A stretch of DNA of 64,000 nt from positions 3,093,501-3,157,500 of the forward strand of contig JAQSEB010000010.1 of NCBI GenBank assembly GCA_030063045.1, given 5' to 3'. This stretch comes from Pratylenchus scribneri. Its lineage: Eukaryota > Nematoda > Chromadorea > Rhabditida > Pratylenchidae. The notes under the pieces were generated by a model, which made no database searches, was not told the origin of the DNA, and saw only the letters and a program-made list of their open reading frames with translations. Positions 37,669 to 49,483 of the stretch are shown in pieces (the first letter of the stretch is position 1; each line of letters begins with the position of its first letter). Position numbers and translations under genes: made by a program.

Positions 37669-40373
37669 ATGTTTTTATTATTAATCCTGCTGATTTGGTC
37701 AGCGGTCGATGGCGGCATGGACAATGATTTGGACTATTTACGGCTGCTTGATGATCGACTAATGTACCAAATTGCCTATAAAAGTGCCGGCGAATTGCCC
37801 GAAAGCATAATGGAAAGCCGTGAAAAATTAATTCAAATCACATCGCCGGACCAGGAACAATATCAATGCATCATCCCAACAATCAATACTTACGTAAATT
37901 AGCACAAAAATAGTGATTTAATTTAATTATTTTACGTTTAACAGTCGAAGAAACGCATTGAATCCTATGTGGGCCCAAGTCCAGCGGAACTTTTGCAGCC
38001 AATTTATGATGAGAATATTTGCTCATACAAATTCGAATCTTATTGGAATTATGAGGTTTTTTTTATATAATTTTGTAAATTAATTTAGTATATTTCCGGT
38101 ACTTTTATATTGTTTTAAGATGGTTACTTAAATCTCAAATCAATAAATTGAATTTACAAAACAATTAAAAAAATTAAAAAAAATTTCTAGTACTCCTATT
38201 AACAAAAAAATCCAATTTAAAATTTCAGCTCTGCCACGGTCGATACATTCTACAATATCATGAAGAGAAGGAAACAAAGAAAAGGACGGAATATTATTTG
38301 GGCAATTTTGTGAGCATTTCAGCAGTTATGGTTGGTTTCCTTTCATAAATGATTAAAATAATATTTAAATTCAGGAAGCTCGAAATTTCGATCAATTGAC
38401 TCCACCGACGAAGAAAATTGGCGATGAGATGCGCGCCTATTATCCAGGTAATTTCTTTTTAATAATCATATTTAAATTGAATTAATTTAGTAACCTATAC
38501 GCATGGAACTGTTTGTGATATTACTGGAAGGCCTAGACAAACTTCGGTGTTATATGTATGCGATGAGGTTTTTTTAAATTATTTTAATGAATTAATCTTA
38601 TTTTCACCCTTTCAGGAGGCCCGCCAAAACATTTATTCCTTCACCGAAATTTCCTCATGCCAATACGAGTTGATCGTCCTGTCCAGTGAATTATGCGCCC
38701 ATCCAGCCTTTCAAGTGATTCCGCACAAAGAACATGAAATTAGGTGAATTAATTTAATATTTTGGAAATAATTCCTCCATAATTTGAAGTTGTTTTCCAT
38801 TGAACCGCCCGCAGGAAGAGGACCCAAAACCGAAAGCATTGATCAAAGTTGAGGAGGAGGCCGAAAATCAATATATGCAGGAATATGCCCTCTTCAAGGA
38901 CACTTCAACCGCAAAAACGGCCCAACAAATATTCAGCAAATTATTCCAAGTATTTTCAATTAAAATGAAAATAAATTTAATTAATCATCCAAGGTTGAGG
39001 AGAATGTGATTGAGGATGGTTTCAACCAGTTGAATGCCATCATTGAATCATTCAAAAAGGCAGCACAAGAAAATGCGGCCACTGCCGGCCAACAAAACAC
39101 AAAACCAACGTCCAGATTTTCCCTCGCCTCCAAAGAACAACAAAAAATGGAGAAAAAGGCATTTGGAGGACCAAAAATGAGTGAAATGGAACAAATTGTG
39201 AATGGTTTTTGGCGTGGCAAAGTTTGCTTGAATGGAGGGACCGGATGGTGGAAATATGAAGTTTGCTATGGAAAAGCAGTGAGTCATCCAATTTTAAATT
39301 AATTTTGAATGTTTTGTACGTATTTTAGGTGCACCAATACCATCATGAAGTGGGCAAACAAAGGCAGAACATTTTGTTGGGCGAATTTGACCAAGAAGTG
39401 CATAAAGTAAATTAATTAAATTAATAAAAAATAATTTAATTTAATTAAAATTAAGGCATGGGCCCAGGAGAATCCGGAAAAGGCTGTTGAGCGAAATTCG
39501 GAAGGCAAAGTAATGCAAGTGACGAATTTATACACACGCGGTGAAATTTGCGAACAAACCAATTCGCATAGGTATTAAAACAATATTCTTAATTTTGAAA
39601 TGTTTTGTATTTTTAGAAGCTGTGAACTTCGAATGCGTTGCCGAACCGACATTGCCCCTCAAAAAGTGTTCATTTATATGATTGAGGTTTGCTTTTTAAA
39701 CTTCTTTTTATCATTTTTGATACTTTGAATTTTTAATTTTAAAACAAAATAACCGCATTAAATTTTATTGAATTTTCAGCCGTCCACCTGCCAATATATT
39801 GTTGTGCTCGAGTCCCAATTATTTTGTGATGCCATTCAAAAAGTGGACAAATTTGGTCTAATCCCGGAAGGAGCACTGGAAAATTTGGAGGAGATGAATG
39901 GCCAAAAGGAAGCAGAGGAAGAGGAAAAACCCCAAATTTCGGGTTTAATAATCGAGGAAAGAAAAATTGAAAAAGGCGACGGCGTCGATGGAGAAAACAA
40001 AGTGAAAAGGAAGACAAAAGTGGAAATTGGCCTAATTAATCAGGTTAATTTTTTTGTCTTCTCGGGGAAATTGTGCACTGTGACGGCCATAATCAGTAGC
40101 AGAATTCGGCGCCATGAAAGCATCAATTCGGATGAAGTGGACGGCGAATTTGTGGCCGAAACATTCGTTGGCATTGTTTTTGTGGCCGTTTCCATTCCCT
40201 CCTCCGTTTTGGCAGTATTTCCATCGCATTGTTCTCTGGAAGTTTGTTTTTGTTGTTCATCATCAAGAATAATTGGATTTCGATGGCGCAAACCCATCCT
40301 CCTCCTCATTTCTTCCTCATCTTCATTGGCTTCACCAACATCGCTGAAACTCGGGTTTAACATTTTAATTTGA
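37669..40373 (+). CDS. ERLEC1: ER lectin ERLEC1/XTP3-B with extended tail
   Basis: ERLEC1 is an ER-lumen lectin that recognises trimmed N-glycans and delivers misfolded glycoproteins to the HRD1 ligase for ERAD. Twelve exons (37669–37893, 37945–38055, 38229–38309, 38375–38447, 38491–38567, 38616–38743, 38790–38949, 38994–39278, 39329–39406, 39456–39571, 39617–39686, 39780–40373) give 665 residues. A signal peptide (FLLLILLIWSAVDG) is followed by two MRH domains. MRH1 carries YKFESYWNYELCHG and EMRAYYPVTYTHGTVCD; MRH2 carries WRGKVCLNGG, WWKYEVCYG and CRTDI with TCQYIVVLES. The human protein ends soon after this point. Here an acidic linker and then about 110 residues read antisense through the last SLC39A11 exon, so the tail after residue about 555 is doubtful. 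Confidence 0.85.
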
Positions 40374-41159
40374 TGAATGGAAGAAGCAAATATTTGTTAG
40401 AGCATTTTTGTGTTAATTTAATACCAAAATATTTGATTAGTATTTTTCAACCCGAGTTTCAGTTTTCTTTCAAAACTATTCTACTCTAGGTTTAAAATCA
40501 AAAATTTTTATCGAATTTTATGATTTAAAATTTAACCAATTATTTTTCCTATATTTATTATTCCAAAAATTAATCACATTTGTTGTTTTGTAGATGCTGC
40601 CTCCTCGTCTATAGTGTCCATTTTTTGCTTCCGTTGTTCTCGTGATGCATTCAGGCAAATAATTTCCGAATCATTGACTGCCTCTCCCGTCCTTGCCCCA
40701 GAAAGTGCCTCAATAATACTTAATTCTGCGCCAACACAGCTAAAAAAGATGAATTAAAAAAGAAAAAAATGATTCATAAAATACCTAGGAATCATTTTGT
40801 CCGAAAAACACACAAAAGCTGCTCCCAAAGCAAATCCAACAGCCACCGGTACAAACGCCCAAACTCCCATCCTTGTTTCGGAGATTTCGATTGCAGGTGC
40901 CAATAAAGACCAGAATGAAGCGGCCGTCATGACGCCACCTATAAATTAAAATATATTTTAATTTATTTGGATTAAAAAAACCTGCAAAACCAAGACTAGA
41001 ATCCAAAAATGTGCGACTATTTGAGGGAAGAACAAAAACTAAAAAAATATTTAAAATATTTGCAAAAAATTTACCTAATGCTGCGCCCAATGCCGTTACT
41101 CCCCATGTAAAAAGTGATGCAATTAAAGCTTGAATAATTGGATCATAATTTTGCAACAT
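40040..41159 (-). pseudogene. SLC39A11: SLC39A11/ZIP11 zinc transporter, 3' truncated
   Basis: ZIP11 is a zinc importer of Golgi and other membranes. Five minus-strand exons (41075–41159, 40982–41038, 40785–40938, 40578–40739, 40040–40349) join in phase to 255 residues. They match the first half of ZIP11: TWGVTALGAALVFVL, SLGFAGGVMTAASFWSLLAP, then FVPVAVGFALGAAFV. A cytosolic acidic loop is followed by SWRRILLLIMAVTVHNFPE. That last motif should continue into GLAVGVGFGA and four more membrane segments with metal-site residues. Instead the frame reads KTKKLT and stops, with no splice donor. The exon lies antisense inside the ERLEC1 3' coding exon. The encoded protein would lack half of the transport core. 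A deletion or mis-assembly at about 40050 is likely. Confidence 0.75.
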
Positions 41160-41500
41160 TTTTTAACCGAATACTAAATAAATTTGATTATAAGTTTTTC
41201 AAAAATTTTTATTTAATGCGATTGCGATGAATGAAAATGAAGATGAAAAACGTGAAGTGAATTTGAATTAATAATCACTTCGCTTGCATGATTTTTATAA
41301 AATATTATACAACCCGAACCCTAGCGCCTAGCCGCCTACCCACCCACCCACCCTTATCTTACTCGATTCGCCAACCATTCTAGATCCTGCGTCCTACCCT
41401 ACTAAAATTTTAAATCCTAACATAAATTTGCTTTAATTAATACCTAATTTTCAATTAATTTTTCTCTGTAAATTTAGCCGAATTTTATTTCAAATTTCAT
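41160..41500. other. divergent promoter region, SLC39A11/MRPL15
   Basis: A 341-base gap between divergent start codons. It contains a (accc)n-type microsatellite at about 41337–41352 inside a C-rich patch resembling the one at 10950–10970. No gene is seen. Confidence 0.4.
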
Positions 41501-42814
41501 ATGGTTTGGATAACAAAATCACGTCTTCATTCACATCATTTACGAAAAGATGTCAAATCTGCTGCGGAAAAAGCACTGCAATATGTTGAGACGGCTCCAA
41601 GAGTGCGAATTTCCGACTTGAAAGATAATCCCGGCGCCAGAACAAAAGTTAGTTTTAAAAATCTGATACTTTAAATCGAAATCAATTTTATCCAAATCAA
41701 ATAGATGAATCAATCATAAATTTTAGGGTAGACAAGTGACGGTGGCGCACAATCAGGCAGGCCATACAATTGGAGAATTACAACGCGCTGGTTGGTAAAT
41801 ATTTGATCCATTTTCCTTTTATTTTTATAATTTACAGCAAAACCACCACTTGGATGGGTTTGGGGCGACTTTTATAAGCCATGGCAACGAATATTTCCTG
41901 GCGATAAACGCTTCAACGGAGACATAAAGTTTGTTTATGATTTCATTTCAATAAATCGATAATTCCTTTTTTTCCAGTATTCGACGCGAATATATTCCAC
42001 TCTCGTTGGTCGAATTGCAACGAATAATCGATTTGGAATGGTTGGACACCGGACGGCTCATTGATATCACAGCATTGTGCGCAACTCGCTTATTTGAGGG
42101 GAAATTTCGTCCAGGCGAATGGCGACAATTTGGAATCAATCTTACCGATGAGGTTTTTTTTAAATAAAAATATCATAAACCTTAAAAAAGAGTGAATTAA
42201 TCTGAATTTTGGCCCAAATTCTTTTGATTCATTTAAAATTATTGATCCATTTTTGTTTTTAGGGAGCAGAAGTGCTGAAAACGCCGATCAATATTGAAGT
42301 ACAATGGGCCTCATTGACGGCGATTGCGGCCATTGAGCGAGCGGGTGGCCGAATTCGGACGGCATATTTCGATTTGGAGGCATTACGGGCAGCCGAAAAT
42401 CCAGAGAAATTGTTTAAATCGGGCAAACCAATCCCAAGGAGGAAATGTCCGCCGCATTCGCTGATGGCCTATTACATAGATCCGGACTATCGGGGGTAAA
42501 ATATTGAATATTTTTAAATGAACAAATTATCAATAAATTATTAATTCAATTTTTTCAGTTATTTGGCAAAACCTGAAGATATTTTGAAGTCACGAAAAAG
42601 GCTTGCAGAAATTGTTGGCTACAAATTAGAGGAAGAGAATGAAACCAGTCAAAATTATTCATTGGAAGAGAAGAAACCGGACCAGGTGTTTTTGGGATTG
42701 GAAGCCGGTCAAATTGTCAGCTTGGCCGATGAGAAAATATTCGAACCAATTCATCCGGCACTTTTGCAATTTTATAGAAATCCAAATGAACAATTAGCCG
42801 ACCATCTCAGATGA
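41501..42814 (+). CDS. MRPL15: mitochondrial ribosomal protein L15
   Basis: MRPL15 is a component of the large mitoribosomal subunit (uL15m). Six exons (41501–41647, 41727–41790, 41838–41928, 41978–42152, 42263–42495, 42559–42814) give 321 residues; human is about 296. uL15 features are RVRISDLKDNPGAR near the N-terminus, FNGDINIRREYIPLSLVELQ, the C-terminal half VNIEVQ-like INIEVQWASLTAIAAIERAG, and PDYRGYLAKPEDI. The mitochondrial leader is short and basic (MVWITKSRLHSHHLRK). The Gly/Arg-rich loop of bacterial L15 is shortened. The last codon overlaps an AATAAA at 42814–42819, so the transcript end may be very close to the stop. Confidence 0.88.
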
Positions 42815-42973
42815 ATAAATATTTTATTATTTTTCTAAATTATATTTAATCAATCACAATTCATTTTATTTGAAAATTGGAATATTTATTAATTTTTAAT
42901 TAATTTTTTTATTATTTTTAATAAATTTATTAGTTTAATTTACGCCAAAGGAATATCAACAATCAATAATATT
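42815..42973 (+). other. intercistronic spacer, MRPL15 to SFSWAP
   Basis: Only 159 bases separate stop and start codons. AATAAA at 42814–42819 lies 114 bases before an AG (tttattag, 42932–42933). This fits an operon spacer, though the acceptor is not strong. Confidence 0.4.
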
Positions 42974-45900
42974 ATGGCATTTCATCGACGAATTCAAAAG
43001 GTTTGCATATTTTCAATAAAAAAAACTATAGAATAAAATAATTTTTGCCGCTAAAATCAAAAATATTATAAAATAATCAAAAAAATTGGTTTTTTAAAAT
43101 TTCAATTTAAGCATGGAAACCGTCAAAATGGCCAATCTTCGGCAGATCCTGATTTATCCGTTGTCGGCTATTCATCCAAACTTCATGAACCTTCTCCGGC
43201 GATTGACGGAGGCGGCGCCGGCGATGAAGAAAAATATTTGATTCCCTGGAATGGCGATGAGCAATTGAAAATTGATCGGTAAGTTAATTGAGAGCAATTT
43301 TTGGAGTTGGATGGTTTTTTGTGTTTGTTTGCCTAAAATACACGTCCATGACCATTCCTTGTGGCCGAAATTGCAACTAGAAGTAAGTCAATTTTCATTT
43401 ATTTATTTAAATAAAAATTTTTATGGATATTTTAAACATGATTTTAACATTAAAATTGTTTATCAAAATTATAAAAAAAAATAATGAAACCAAATTTTTA
43501 ATTATGATTTAGAATTTCGATGCACAATTTGTAAAATTCAACTCTAATATTTTAATTTTTATTAATTCCAATAAATTAAGGGCACTTCAATGCCACATTT
43601 CAATTCCGAATTTGTTCCAACCGCCGGTTAAGCGTCGTCGTAAGTCCACCTCTTTTGTTGGGCGCACATTTCCAAAAATGTGAATTTGCCCTCATTTTAT
43701 CAAAAAATACCAAAAATATTATTTTTCTCAAAAAAATTTAAATATTAATTTCAGCTATGATGCTCGTCTTTATTTGTCTTCGTTGGATGAATTCAATGAA
43801 TGGAAAGGAAAAACAAAACAAAATGAAGAGGAGGAAAGTGCAGAGGATTTGGCCGAAAAATTGGAGGAAGAATTGTGCGAAGAACAACGATACATGGATT
43901 TTTATGCGGCATTAAAAAATGACGAAATTGATGGTAAATTAAATTAATTAATTAAATTCAAATATTATATTTTAAGAAGAAAAGAAGAAAAAGGCAGAAA
44001 AACGGGCAGAAATTGGCTTCAACTACGAACAAATGGAACCAAAAATTGAAGAAAATGAGGAAAAGGAAGAAGAAATTGATCCGGCCGATGAAGATGAACC
44101 ATTTGAAAAACCGGAATCACTGAAATTGCCCGTTGGAATTGTCACCGTAAATATTTTATTGATGAATATTATTATTCGAATTGAAGGAGTAAATTAATAC
44201 CAAAAATGAATAAAATTGAATTATTAAATAATATTTTAAATTAAATGAATTTAGCCGGATACAATGCGCCAAAATGCACTGATCGAACGAACGGCCGCAT
44301 TCGTCGTTTCCAAAGGCCCCCAAATGGAAGTGGTTATCAAAGCAAAACAAAGGCAAAGGGCGGACCAATTTGATTTTCTCGATTTTGACCATCGACTTCA
44401 TCCATATTACAAATATTTGTGCAAATTAATCAGGGAGAAGAAATACACACCAAATTTGAATGCTACACCATCATCCAGAATAGGTTATTGAGGACAAAAA
44501 TATAAATAAATGTGAAATTTTCAGCAAAAAATAAAAAGGTGGACGTTCAAAATGAATCGGAAGAGGATGAATCGGACAATGATGATGATGATGGATATTT
44601 GCATCCATTGCTTCGAGGCGGTGGGGAGAAGACAACAGAAAATGTTGGCGGATTCATTGGTCCGGTAAAAAAACCACCGATGATTCAAAAGAAAAGTGAA
44701 ATAATGGAACCAAAAATGAATAATCCATTGATATTGATTCATGGCAATTTGCCGAATACAAATGTATTTATTGAAATTATTGATTAAATTTATTGATTTT
44801 TTGCAGGAAAGTTCCCTCTATTCTTCTCTGATGAAAGGTTTACATGCATTGTTGCCAAAAAAGGAAGAGGAGAAAACATTATCGATTGAGGATGAAAAAC
44901 GGCAATCTCCAAAACCAACAAAATCGTCGAATAATAATGAAGAAATTCAATTTGAAATGGACATTGAACGAATAAATGGTAACAATTTAATATTCGATGA
45001 TAATAATTATTTTTAAACAAAGATTATAACAAATGGCATTTGGAATTCTATGGGCGGCCCAGTCCATAGTATGAATGAATTGAATATTCATTTTTGGAAG
45101 ATAATTTGGAATTATTTTTGCAGTTTGCCCGGCCCACCGCCCATTCCACTGCCTCCACTGCCCGATTCCGCGGTTGAATCGGGGATCACGGTGGCGGCCA
45201 AATATGTGGCATTGCATGGAGCCAGTGCGGAACAGCGATTGATTGGTTGGTCTTCAAATTTATTTTTAGTCATTAAAAATTATTAATTTATTTGAGAGGT
45301 ATTGTCTATTATTTTGGGGCATATTTATAAGTACAGATAATTCCAATAGAAATAATTATTCAAATTAAAACAATGATTATCCAAATGAAAATACTCAATT
45401 TATTAATTATTTTAATTTGACAGAACACAACGGGGACAAAGTGCATTTCCTTTTGGCCCGAAGTCCTTATTACACATTCTATCAGTCCAATGTTCGACAA
45501 TTGCAATGGAAATTGTTCCAACAAAGTCAAAAAATGCAACAACAGGTTTTTGTCCATAATTTAATTTGAATTTATTATTAAAATTATTTTTACTAGGTTT
45601 CTCAGTCGGCCATTATTCCACCAATTTCATTGCTTGAACAAATTTCCCCATTGCCAACAATTTCACAGCAAATGAATTCCACCACCGGAAATGTGCCAAT
45701 TGAAATAAAAATCAATGAATGTGGACGAAATGAAGAGGAAATAATGGCTTCCTCAAATTTGATTGGTTTCTAAAAATATTTAATTATTTTCTATTTTTTA
45801 GATAAAAAGCAACAAGAACGAAAGGAAAAAGCCCGGCTATTTATGGAAAGAATTTTGAATGAACGATTGGCGGAAAAGCATAAAAAGGGGACAATGAAAC

Positions 45901-46453
45901 CGGCTGAAGTGAAGGAAGAATCTTCCGAAATTGGAAATGAGCAAAATGAATTAATGAAAAAGAAGACAAAACGAAGGAGTGGATTCGATGATAAATTCGG
46001 TGAAATAGCCTCCACTTCGGCTGCCGGCACAAGTTCCGGCAATTTAACGCCTTCCCAATTGTCCAAAACAATTTCCTCGCTGATTGATCAGCAATTGCAA
46101 AAAACATTTGCCTCAAAGGAAACAACGCCACCATCAAATTCATCGAATTCATTGAAAAAGAGGAAAAGGGAGAAAAAGCATCGGAAATTGGATAGCAGCG
46201 ACGAAAGTGATTATTCGGCGGATTCAAGGAGTGAAAAAGTACATCGGAAGAGAAGGAAACGGGCAAAAACAAAGGAAGATGAAAATAATGGGGCAGAAAA
46301 AAAACATCGAAGGAAAAGGTTTCCAATTTTCTGAAAATTATAAATCCGAAAAATCCAAATAATTACAGTTCAATTAACCGACGACGACGGAAAAGAAAAT
46401 CGGACCGAAGATCGTCCCATTCATCCTCCGACAGTAAATCATCGACCGAATGA
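42974..46453 (+). CDS. SFSWAP: splicing regulator SFSWAP (suppressor of white-apricot)
   Basis: SFSWAP is a nuclear RS/SURP protein that controls alternative splicing, including its own. Thirteen exons (42974–43000, 43112–43278, 43755–43933, 43977–44146, 44255–44483, 44525–44763, 44807–44978, 45023–45068, 45124–45245, 45424–45545, 45597–45765, 45802–46318, 46369–46453) give 747 residues. The N-terminal DRY_EERY domain is clear ([33 protein letters not shown]). SURP1 follows at about 182–250 ([26 protein letters not shown]). SURP2 comes after a proline linker ([25 protein letters not shown]). The tail is Lys/Arg/Ser-rich ([20 protein letters not shown]). Intron 2 is long and carries extra splice sites (see the cassette-exon finding). 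Confidence 0.93.
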
Positions 46454-47039
46454 ATTTGTTTTTATTAAAATTCCATTATTGAAAGCATTGTTTTTTTTTC
46501 ATTCATAAATATGATAAAAATTATTTATATATAATTTTTCAATTTTCAAATCTGAAATTAAACTGGTTCAAAGAAAAAAAAAACTTTTTTTTCCATACGG
46601 GGTATTGAACCTTCATCGAAAATTGCGAAGTGCGCAACATAACCAACTGCGCTAAAAACACTTGACGCCCTAATTATTATTTTTTGGGATAAAGTTACAA
46701 GAATCCGACTTTACACTTTACCCCTCCGTTACATCATATCCCCCCTTTTCTTTTATGACCTCATTTTTTAATATTCTACTATTTTAATTTGCGATTTATT
46801 CTGCATTATCAAAATGTACAGAAAATTCGAGAAAAATTTTGATATTTATTCCAAGCAATTTATTCAGAAGATTAAAAAAATGAATTGAATATTGAATTAG
46901 GAAGGATAAATCATAAATAGGAAGAGCACATACAATTTGTTTGGATGGAAGTGTTCGATGAAGTTCAACAATAAAAAAAACAATTTATCGAATGAATGAC
47001 AAAAATGTTTGGGAATATCTTCTCTCCCTCCTTCATAAT
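46454..47039. other. convergent 3' ends around a tRNA-like element
   Basis: This gap separates convergent SFSWAP and RAL-1. Apart from the tRNA-like element at 46590–46670 I see only AT-rich 3' flank sequence. Confidence 0.4.
46590..46670 (-). repeat. tRNA-like Pol III element (degenerate tRNA or SINE)
   Basis: On the minus strand an A-box match (tagcgcagttgg, plus 46643–46654) is followed at tRNA spacing by a B-box match (ggttcaatacc, plus 46601–46611). A run of nine T on the transcribed strand follows just past it (plus 46575–46583), a Pol III terminator. I could not fold a canonical acceptor stem or a 7-base anticodon loop with U33, so it is probably a decayed tRNA or tRNA-derived SINE rather than a working tRNA. 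Confidence 0.5.
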
Positions 47040-48675
47040 TCAGACAATCATACATGCTTTCCAAGACTTCTTCGCTTTCCTCTTCGATCCATTTTCTTGA
47101 GAGCCAGTGCCGGTGCCACCAGCTGAGCCGCCCATTGTGCCGAATTTTTTCCTCTTCACTTCCCTCATCAGGTCGTAGAATACCTATAAATTTGAGTAAT
47201 TATATTTTGGTGAATCCATAACTTTATTTAATGGATGGGAAAGAAGTAATTCATCCTCATTATATTATCATGATTTATGACTATGGTTTTGTTTTGGCTG
47301 ATAAAAATAAGTTTTCTACTCCCCAAATAAATCATCCTGTATTTCACTATCATAGAATATTTTTTGTAAATCGTAAAGGAATTTTCCAATCCTAACTCTT
47401 TACGAACCTTGTCCACGTTTGCCCGCGTTTTGGCCGATGTTTCCACATAAGGACAGCCCCACAATTCAGCTCGTTGAAGCGCTTGATCGGCAGGAACACG
47501 GCGTCCTACATCCAAATCGCCCTTATTGCCCACCAAAACAATTGGCACCGACGAATCCGAATTCTTCACTCGAAGACTGAAAGATGGGAAAATTAAAATT
47601 TTAAAATCAAATTTATATTTTTTTTTAATAGCATTCATTTTCGTAATTAAATTTTATTAAAACTAACATTTGCTCTCGAAATTCGATTGTCTGATCAAAT
47701 GACTCCGGGTCAGTGATTGAGAAAACGCAGATAAAGCCCTCACCACTGCGATAATAGTTGTCTCTATTTAAAAATAAATTTTGGCAAAATAAATCAAATT
47801 CAAGTGAACCTAATGGCAGAATAGTCCTCTTGGCCGGCCGTGTCCAAAATGTCACAGGAGCATTCCTCACCGTCCAAAACCACTTTCTTTCGATATGAAT
47901 CCGCCTTTGTTGGTTCGTATTCTTCGACAAACTGAAATAAATTATGTCTCAATTTATATCAATTTTTAGGATTAATGAACATGATTTTTAATTTAATTAA
48001 GTCCATTTTTGGCTTATTAAAAATATCAAAGCAAACCTCGTCATACATGAACTGCAAAGTTAAAGCCGATTTTCCGACACCGCCACTCCCAACCATAATC
48101 AATTTGTGAACTTGTCCGGCCCCGGAAGAACCACTTTGGGCTGTGGACGCAGCCATCACTGTTGCTATTGCAATATTCGGTTTTGAATCTGCAAAATTTT
48201 TTGGAGGATTATCAAATAATTTGCGTTAAAAGTTAAAATCAATAAATCATAAATTCAAAGTGGATATGGATGACACGTATTAGTGGTGGAGGGGAGGGGG
48301 CTTTTTGTTTGTACAGAGGCATTTTTAATCGTGATGTAAAAAGTGGGGGAAAATATGATGGGATTACGAAAGAAAAAGTGATGAAAAATAAAAATGGAAA
48401 GATGAGTCAGTCTCATAGGTAAAGAAAAAATGAATGATAGGGGATTTGTTCTTTGTTGACGATCAACAAAATGATAATTGATTGAGAAGGAAAAAGTGGG
48501 CAAAATTGTGTAAATGCCCAAATTTACCATCATTCGCTTCCACATTGCTTTCTTCCAAGCAAATGCCGCAGCAAAAAATTTCACGATATAACCATTTTAG
48601 AAAAATCCAAATACAAAAAAGGCGTTCCCTCAACCAATGTCTGATGCGCTCTAGGCACTCCTTGACATCAACCAT
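47040..48675 (-). CDS. RALA: Ral small GTPase with possible N-terminal extension
   Basis: RAL-1 is a Ras-family GTPase that acts through the exocyst. Five exons (48037–48156, 47810–47931, 47668–47763, 47408–47576, 47040–47183) from ATG 48156 give the standard 216-residue protein. The G boxes are visible: GSGGVGKS (23–30), effector [25 protein letters not shown] and ETSAK. The C-terminal CMIV is a CaaX box preceded by lysines. The exon remains open upstream of that ATG to an AG acceptor at 48189–48190, and an exon at 48528–48675 with its own ATG joins it exactly in phase. The long form would add 60 residues, including a hydrophobic Cys-rich stretch ([20 protein letters not shown]). Which start is used is unknown. 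Confidence 0.9.
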
Positions 48676-49483
48676 TTTATTGTTTTTCAAGTAGTCGCCG
48701 TCGCGTTTATGATGTAATTTATTGGAGGAAGAAGGGCAAGAAGGGGGATCGTTTTCGGATTTTGGTAGAAAAATCTTAGAAAATAAAAAATTTTTCGGAA
48801 TGGACGGAAATGAAAATCATTGAAAAATTAATGAATTTTTTTGGAATAGATTGTGGTCTCAATATTCACTTCAAATTATTATTATGGAATGGAGATACTA
48901 AGCACCCAATTTTTGGTTGGCTGCGGGAAGATTAAAGGGAAAAATGGCCAGGCCAAGCCCATAGATCGTTTTTTCGTCTCTTTCAAGTGCATATTTTGGC
49001 CTTTTTGTCAATATGATGAGCATTTTTATTTGGAATCATGCGCAGGAATAATATTAGAGAAAAGCCTCTTAAGTACACCAATATACTTTATGATGAGGGA
49101 AGGAAGAATTTTTGTTTTCGGGTGATAAAAATTCAAAAACCTCTATTTCGAAAAATATTTATAACTGCTGACTCAATTTTTCCCTATGGTCAAAACTCAT
49201 CAGATGACACTTATTACTTAAACCCTTATTTCTTGAGATTTTGAATTAATCTATTATCAGATTAGATGAGATTTGTTTGATCAATCAAATGGTAGCTAAC
49301 ATTAGTTAAAATTCAAATAAATTCTTTATACTTATCCTGCACTTTATCGATCGTTTTTTGTAATACCATACTCATTTAACAAAAAATGGCCATGATTTTT
49401 TTTGGTATTTAAACTGAGGGGAACAACCGAGAATCGAGCATTCAATCATCAATTCCAGCAGACGCAAACAAGTGCAATCGATC
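48676..49483. other. divergent upstream region, RAL-1/stomatin
   Basis: AT-rich sequence between divergent genes. Open frames at 48853–49125 and 49038–49244 show no domains. I see no RNA gene. Confidence 0.35.

Noticed and set aside
40032..40363. Minus-strand frame as an independent small gene
   Set aside because: Phase and the HNFPE motif show it is the last exon of the truncated SLC39A11.
46590..46670. Functional tRNA gene
   Set aside because: The acceptor stem does not pair and no 7-base anticodon loop with U33 could be found by hand.
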